The translations under genes were made by a program, and so were the position numbers. This document shows, piece by piece, positions 58,949 to 64,000 of a stretch of 64,000 nucleotides of DNA. The stretch lies in contig JBANAY010000003.1 in NCBI GenBank assembly GCA_037952775.1, forward strand, positions 18,600,001 to 18,664,000, given 5' to 3'. Numbering within the stretch: position 1 is the first letter of the stretch; the number at the start of each line of letters is the position of its first letter. Origin of the DNA: Clonostachys chloroleuca (Eukaryota > Ascomycota > Sordariomycetes > Hypocreales > Bionectriaceae). The notes under the pieces were generated by a model. It was not told where the DNA came from, searched no databases, and was given only the letters and a program-made list of their open reading frames with translations.

Positions 58949-60180
58949 ATGCCTCCAGGTGTGTACCCAACCAATTAAATGATTCATCCTCACACCTACT
59001 GCCATCCAGTGCACCCCACGCGCCGCGGTTTTGAAGCTTTCGCCAACCTGTGGACTGTCTATAAATCGTCACCGCGTCGAAAATGCCACACACCAGCCGA
59101 TGATGATCTTCGACATCTTTAAAAGATTTCAGAGGACTAATCCCAGTCAACTAGCTCTAAGCGACGAGGAGCAGTCGGATTTCGACGCCGACTTCGACAT
59201 GCGCTCGCGTCCTAGTCCACCCTCTCACTCTTCAGACGATGGAGAGAAGTCCAACAATGCCACCACCTCTCGCAGGAAGTCAGAGGTCAAGACTTTCAAG
59301 GAGGATTCGGTCTCGGATAAAGTAGAGGATGAGCTCGAAAATGAGGAGGGCGATGGAGAGGAAGACGAAGATGAAGACGAGGAAGAAGAGTTGTATGTGT
59401 CGCATCGCCTGATTTCTCGCACAATGCAACAAAGCTAAAGGACGATTTAGGTTTGTCGTAGAGAAGATCCTGGGCCATATGGTGGACAACAAGGTAGGTC
59501 TTGTATCATGCCAGGACAGCCCACTTGGACGACAGCTTGCTAACGTGGGCGCAAAAGGGCAACATCCGGTTCCAGGTAAAATGGGAGGGCTACGACAGTA
59601 AAAAAGATCTCACATGGGAACCTGAAGACAACCTCACGTATGAGTTCCTATCCCGTCCACTAGAGTTCCTTTCTCACTTTTTATTTTTTTTGTCATAATA
59701 GAGAGGCAACAGAAGTTCTTGAGGAATATTTTGCGGGTGTAGGAGGGCGACAGGCGATTGTGGACCAAACCGAGAAAGCCAAAGCGAAGAAGCGCGGCCG
59801 TCCTGGTAGCGACCAACCAGCAGGCACCAAACGACAGCGCAAAAACGGAGTTCACCCTGCCGATACGGAACCGCCAGCGACGAAGAAGAAGTGGCAACCC
59901 CCGTCTGGATCGTGGGAAGACGATATCGAGAATATCGACGCCTGTGAAGAGGAAGGAGGGGGAAAACTGGTTGTCTACCTGAACTGGAAGAATGGGCAAA
60001 AGACCAAGCATGAGACTTCGGTCATCTACAAGAAGTGTCCCCAGAAGGTAAGCCAGGGCTATACATTGAACCTGTTATGTGGGGATTGCGACTCACTCTT
60101 TCTAGATGCTTCAATTCTACGAACGGCATGTGAAAATTATCAGGGAGGAAAACAAATCTTTGGTCGGAAATGATGATTGA
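58949..60180 (+). CDS. hpo/HP1: Heterochromatin protein 1 (chromodomain + chromoshadow domain)
   Basis: Exons 58949-58958, 59155-59392, 59451-59493, 59558-59637, 59702-60047 and 60106-60180; 263 aa. The first coding exon is only 10 nt (MPP plus one base), joined over a 196-nt intron to LSDEEQSDFD; the resulting MPPALSDEE opening matches fungal HP1 proteins. After an acidic stretch comes the chromodomain at about residues 83-125: FVVEKILGHMVDNK, FQVKWEGYDSKKDLTWEPEDNL, EVLEEYF, with the aromatic cage residues (F/V, W, W/E) in place. A basic hinge (KAKKRGRPGS, KRQRK) precedes the chromoshadow domain from GSWEDDIENIDACEE to LQFYERHVKI. It binds H3K9me3 and, in Neurospora, recruits DNA methylation and RIP-related silencing. 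The start is inferred, since other ATGs give no conserved N-terminus. Confidence 0.9.
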
Positions 60181-61353
60181 TCTGGGATGGATCGAAGACC
60201 AAAGAGCATCCATCGGCAGGGTAATAATGAATGCTTGGGGTTTGATTTCGCGCAATATTCTGTTGTTATAAGACGTTCATTCTGAGTTTTTGCGTGTACT
60301 GTCTGTAAAGTGAATTTCTGATATCATTGGATTCACCAGGATCCTTTACTGCTAAATACTCTGCTCTTCTTTGACGTGCCCCACCATCTCCAAGTACGAG
60401 ACCCAAGGTGACTGAGCTTGGTGTACGGAGACAAGGGTTCATCAATTGGTGCTCTCGGCTCGTATCAATTACAGGGATCTTAAAAAAGCACCAGAGAATG
60501 CATAGGAAGATTCAGAAACTCCATACAGGTGACGTTGGCACCTGTCCACTAATACAGTCGGAGAGGTGGTTGGTCAGTGAGAAACCACGACTCATCTATC
60601 CGCGAACCCGAACATCAGGCGAGAAACGGCCATTGGCAGCGCAAGCTTGTTTCAACGATGATTAGATCCCTGGAGAACCCGCCAAGCCCCTGCTAGCCCG
60701 TGGTTATAGAATTTCTCTGCTGTTCCTGATGCTGGCGTTGGGCGTTGGCGGGTCAGTCGATCCCGGCCACCCGCCCAGCCTTGCGATTTTATTGACTTGG
60801 GCGGAAAAACGGGTGGCGGGGCAACAGCTCTTATAAGTCGTGGGCAGCAACCGCCGTGCAACCACCCTCCCGCTTTTCCCACGCATCATACCTGCATTCC
60901 ATCCATTCCAGCTGCGCATTTTCTCCCGAATCCAATAAAAGGAAGAAAAGAGCAAGCCCGTTCTCGTCGCAATCTTGTGGTCTTCTGCATTCCTACACCG
61001 TACATCCATCCCCCCACCACGGGCTCATTCCGCGACTCCCCTCCAGAGGACCGTCTATTGGCTGGTAAGTAGTCGACACACACACATTGGCATTGTTGCC
61101 CAATATCCTAACGACGCATTGTACTGACTGGATGGAACGCAGGTCTTCTTCTGTTGCACATTGCGCATAGTCCGGTCTTCCCACCCGAGACAACCCTATT
61201 CCAACTGCTTGCTAGCTTGAGTCTTTGCCCACGAGACAAAAAGAGCCATTGAATTCCTCGAAAGCCCACTTCCAGAGAGCTTTACTTCCATCGAGTCAGA
61301 TCCACGACAGCACAAGTGCACCGATACACGGGCGCCATACCCAGACCGCAGCC
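60181..61353. other. Upstream region and leader of the small membrane peptide
   Basis: About 1.2 kb. A likely 5' UTR intron runs from GTAAGT at 61065 to AG at 61142 (78 nt). No coding gene recognised upstream of it. Confidence 0.45.
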
Positions 61354-61512
61354 ATGAAGAAGAACGACGTCATCGCCATCATTGTCATCATCTTGTTCTT
61401 GGTGCTGGCCGGTGTCGCCTTTGGCATTGCGACTCTTGTGCACCAGTTCCGGAGGCAAACAGACGGCTCGCACAGTGGAAGCAGCGGCAGCAGCAGTAGC
61501 AGCGAGGATTAA
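61354..61512 (+). CDS. 52-aa single-pass membrane peptide
   Basis: Single coding exon. It starts MKKNDVIAIIVIILFLVLAG, giving a 20-residue hydrophobic segment right after two lysines, then a short basic stretch (HQFRRQ) and a Ser/Gly-rich acidic tail ([12 protein letters not shown]). The first in-frame ATG was used. A plausible leader intron upstream supports real transcription. No family is recognised; it resembles the small proteolipid-like proteins found in fungal membranes, but that is only a comparison of shape. Confidence 0.55.
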   Translation: MKKNDVIAIIVIILFLVLAGVAFGIATLVHQFRRQTDGSHSGSSGSSSSSED

Positions 61513-62422
61513 TTACCCCTCCCTTCCCCCTCTCTCGAAGAGCGTATCAAACTGGTGTCCGACTAGGTGGTCCCAGCTGCACAAAGATACCTGTTCTCGG
61601 CAAAAGGGTGGCCATTCCTACTTTCTATGTCTGCTTAAACTTCGCGCCACCTCAGGAAGAGCGAAGCTGGCAAACGAAAATGACGATGCTTCACTAATGA
61701 ATTTGAGGATGCACATGCATCGACATGTTTTTACGAGTTGGATATTTGACGGGGTATGTTTAAACACGAAGAGAGTACGCATTCGAGGACCTCCGCTGTA
61801 TGGGTGGCGGCAACCTTGTTGATCTTATTTGATATTTTGATATTTAGCTGATTTGGGAGCGGGCGCATTACGAGGAGTCATCATGGGTATAGTGTTTCAA
61901 GCTTTTGGATACGAGGATTGTATTTTTATCTACCTTTTTTGGATATGTGGCCAAGATGCACATCGACTAGCACGGGAGGATTTTGGAAAGCCGCGAAACG
62001 GATGCATTAGAATAGACAAACTGAATAAACATATAGCTCAGATTAAGAGCCAAAGAGAAACAACCGCCTTCATGTCGCCGAGACCCAGTGCTTCGTAAAT
62101 CTTCAATTCATTCAAGCACATCCTGTGTCAAGTACCAGCAGGCGGCACTCTTCTTCTCTACACATCACGGCACTCTATAAGAAACACACTTGGGGGACAG
62201 CGTTGTATTTTGTTAGAAGTCGATACGAAAGTGAATAAAATAGTCTGAAGGACACTTTTCTTGCACCAAAAAAAACGGTATACCCTCCCAATGAAAACAA
62301 CCCCCCGAATCAAGAAGGACAGTGCCACTCATGAGACAGCTTCGGGTCCTAACTCCCATGTCCTCCTTCCGTTCAGAAGCATAGACAGCCAGGATGCCAG
62401 TCCCAAAGTTGCAACACCTGAC
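61513..62422. other. Intergenic region between small-protein genes
   Basis: Convergent gap of about 900 bp. An 81-codon open frame at 61853-62098 lacks any support. No other structure seen. Confidence 0.45.
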
Positions 62423-62773
62423 CTAGGCTTTGACGGTGAGATTCGCTCGAGTCGAGAGACCTGACGCAACATTAGTTTCCTCGAACGAAGGGTTCCCGTA
62501 AGAGAATACTTGCCGTCTGTAGCGAGCGGCCGCGTACCGATGGTCGTGCTATTGCCCAGGGGATAGCTGGTTCCATCCGCCTTGGTGGGGGCGCGAGGTC
62601 CTACTTCTAAACAAAGTATAAGTAAACGATGATGAAATCAGATGACTTGAGAGGGTAATGTTTGGTTGCTCACCTCTTCTGATGGGAGCCAGCTTGTCCA
62701 CCATGCGGAAGGGAACCGCGGTGGCCATGGGCCAGGCCGCGAGCAAGACGACGAAAGCTCCAGACAGCTTCAT
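62423..62773 (-). CDS. Small secreted peptide (effector- or hormone-like), two or three exons
   Basis: Preferred model: exons 62773-62674, 62606-62514 and 62460-62423; 76 aa. A signal peptide is clear (MKLSGAFVVLLAAWPMATAVP). A basic RR pair precedes EVGPRAPTKADGTSYPLGNS, with N-glycosylation sites NST and NLT. The second intron (62461-62513) would be of GC-AG type, starting GCAAGT, with a CTAAT branch site 14 nt before CAG. If it is not removed, the frame stays open to a TGA at 62331-62329, giving a longer, more basic C-terminus. No cysteine is present, so it is not a typical cysteine-rich effector. An in-frame ATG two codons upstream (62779) is an alternative start. Confidence 0.55.
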
Positions 62774-64000
62774 AGTCAACTCGAAATCTTAATTTGACGT
62801 TTGGGATGATAAAGAGAGTGATGAAACAAGTGTGAGGTGGGTTGGAATGTTTTCAGGCCAGATAGCTGATGTGTGTTAACCAAATGAGCGAGTATGAAGA
62901 GAAAGAAGATAGCCTCCAGACAAGATTACTTAATGTCTGAGGGAAAAGAAGATCGAAGTAGGATAGCAATGATGGGATTCCGATTCTTATAAGTACTCCG
63001 TTTGTTGGTACAACAGTGAAACCGAAAAGAAGGCACCCGGCACAAGGTTCCCAACACAGAGCTACGGAAGTTGTCGTTGCAAGGAGCAAGCTGGGAAGGA
63101 CAGAGGGACGCAAAGTCGGCACAACGTAGCAAGTGAAGTAAAAGACCGGAATTTACGGATAGATGCAGGTCGTCAGGGTAAAAGAACCCGGGGATACATG
63201 CAGCAAGGCGGGTGAGATTGCAAGTTTCTCGCTCCGAGCAGGTACTGCAGCAGTATTCTGCAGCATCCCGTATGAGACAATGCAGCCGTGCGAAAATTTT
63301 GGTGCCATCACATGTCACGAATCAAGTAGATAAGAGCATACTTGCTCTCATTGGCGGCTGGATCGCTTTCTCTCACATCTTAATGCATGTGGCAAGGAAG
63401 TGGCCTGCAGTTGGCGGAAAGGGGGCGGATTGCTGTATGTCTAAGGCTATGTGTAACCTGCAGGTAAGATGAGGAAATCCTTCGTCTTTTTTCGTAGGTA
63501 TCACAAAATAGTTTGGGTCTTGTACGTCAAATCTTGACTCACGCGTCATGCATGATGCGTTTAGGGTTGTGTATGTCGACAGGCAGGTGAGACTTGGTTG
63601 TGAAAAGAATAGATGGGTGAAGACCACAAGATACTCTCGAGTTTTGTAGAGGAGGTTAGGAGGCATTACGACGGAGATCTCGTGGAACTTAAAATCTGCA
63701 TAAAATCCGGACAGTCAAGTACTCACTGCCTTTCTCAACTCACGCTGCGTTTGTAGATCTTACTCTAAAGGCACTTGGCCCCGTGCCCGACAACAAGTCG
63801 TCTACAAATAGTATTTCACCTAAAGAGCGCGCATTTTAATCTCAAGGGCAATCTTGTCAAGTGCTGTTCTACACCACTTCGCTTTATCTCTGCATCCTAC
63901 TATGTAGAAATATATGTCTATATCAAAGGAGGGTCGAGGACCGTATACAACTTCAACTTGACTATCCAGCCAAGGCCCTGCATAGCACTCTCCACAGAAG
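62774..64000. other. Right-hand intergenic region
   Basis: No gene recognised to the right edge. The first part should be the promoter of the secreted-peptide gene. Open frames on the minus strand (62926-63318, 63373-63666) show no domain-like pattern. Confidence 0.45.

Overview
The window is nuclear DNA of a filamentous ascomycete (Pezizomycotina). Genes carry 50-110 nt GT-AG introns with CTNAC/CTAAT-type branch sites. The gene set is that of a mould: a Yap1/AP-1 type bZIP factor, a GRG-1/CCG-1 glucose-repressible protein, a Foie-gras/Gryzun TRAPP subunit, a QDE-2-like Argonaute with an RGG leader, HP1, and a GH81 glucanase. Recurrent TAGGTA/GGTACC-like motifs in intergenic DNA and the protein flavour point to Sordariomycetes, perhaps Hypocreales. 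That is inference and no phylogeny was run.

Layout, left to right. 1.5-3.6 kb (+): YANK/STK32-like AGC kinase with two frame breaks. 5.1-7.0 kb (-): Yap1-like bZIP factor. 8.6-8.9 kb (-): GRG-1. 10.9-12.4 kb (+): BSD-domain/Dos2-like protein, convergent with TSR2 (12.6-13.3 kb, -). 13.9-16.5 kb (+): alpha/beta-hydrolase-3 lipase with a long charged tail. 16.9-17.4 kb (-): mitochondrial ribosomal mL41. 18.3-22.2 kb (+): TRAPPC11. 23.7-25.6 kb (+): DHA-type MFS transporter. 25.7-26.7 kb (-): uncharacterised OB-fold protein. 27.2-28.6 kb (+): PTS1-bearing hydrolase. 29.0-32.3 kb (-): Argonaute. 33.6-34.1 kb (-): DRAP-type deaminase. 34.6-35.6 kb (+): DNAJC9-like J protein. 36.2-37.1 kb (+): STN1. 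38.0-41.0 kb (+): GH81 glucanase. 41.0-45.05 kb: gene-empty. 45.1-46.6 kb (+): vacuolar Ca2+/H+ exchanger. 47.4-50.3 kb (-): UTP14, divergent from COX15 (50.65-52.1 kb, +). 52.7-54.7 kb (-): zinc-finger/coiled-coil orphan. 57.5-58.3 kb (-): broken orphan ORF with short repeats. 58.9-60.2 kb (+): HP1. 61.4 kb (+): 52-aa membrane peptide. 62.4-62.8 kb (-): small secreted peptide.

Most of the window is ordinary conserved euchromatin, and the genes do not form one pathway. Themes that recur are RNA silencing and heterochromatin (Argonaute, HP1), ribosome biogenesis (TSR2, UTP14, mL41), telomere capping (STN1), and stress or carbon signalling (Yap1, GRG-1, kinase, Ca2+ exchanger).

The items most worth a second look are: a 78-nt near-perfect hairpin, flanked by TA, in the convergent gap beside Argonaute; the OB-fold orphan; a lineage-type orphan ORF interrupted by one TAG next to transition-rich tandem repeats; a secreted peptide whose best model uses a GC-AG intron; and frame breaks in four otherwise well-conserved genes. 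The last are mostly next to homopolymers and so probably, but not certainly, sequence errors. I did not find a clearly new multi-gene system.
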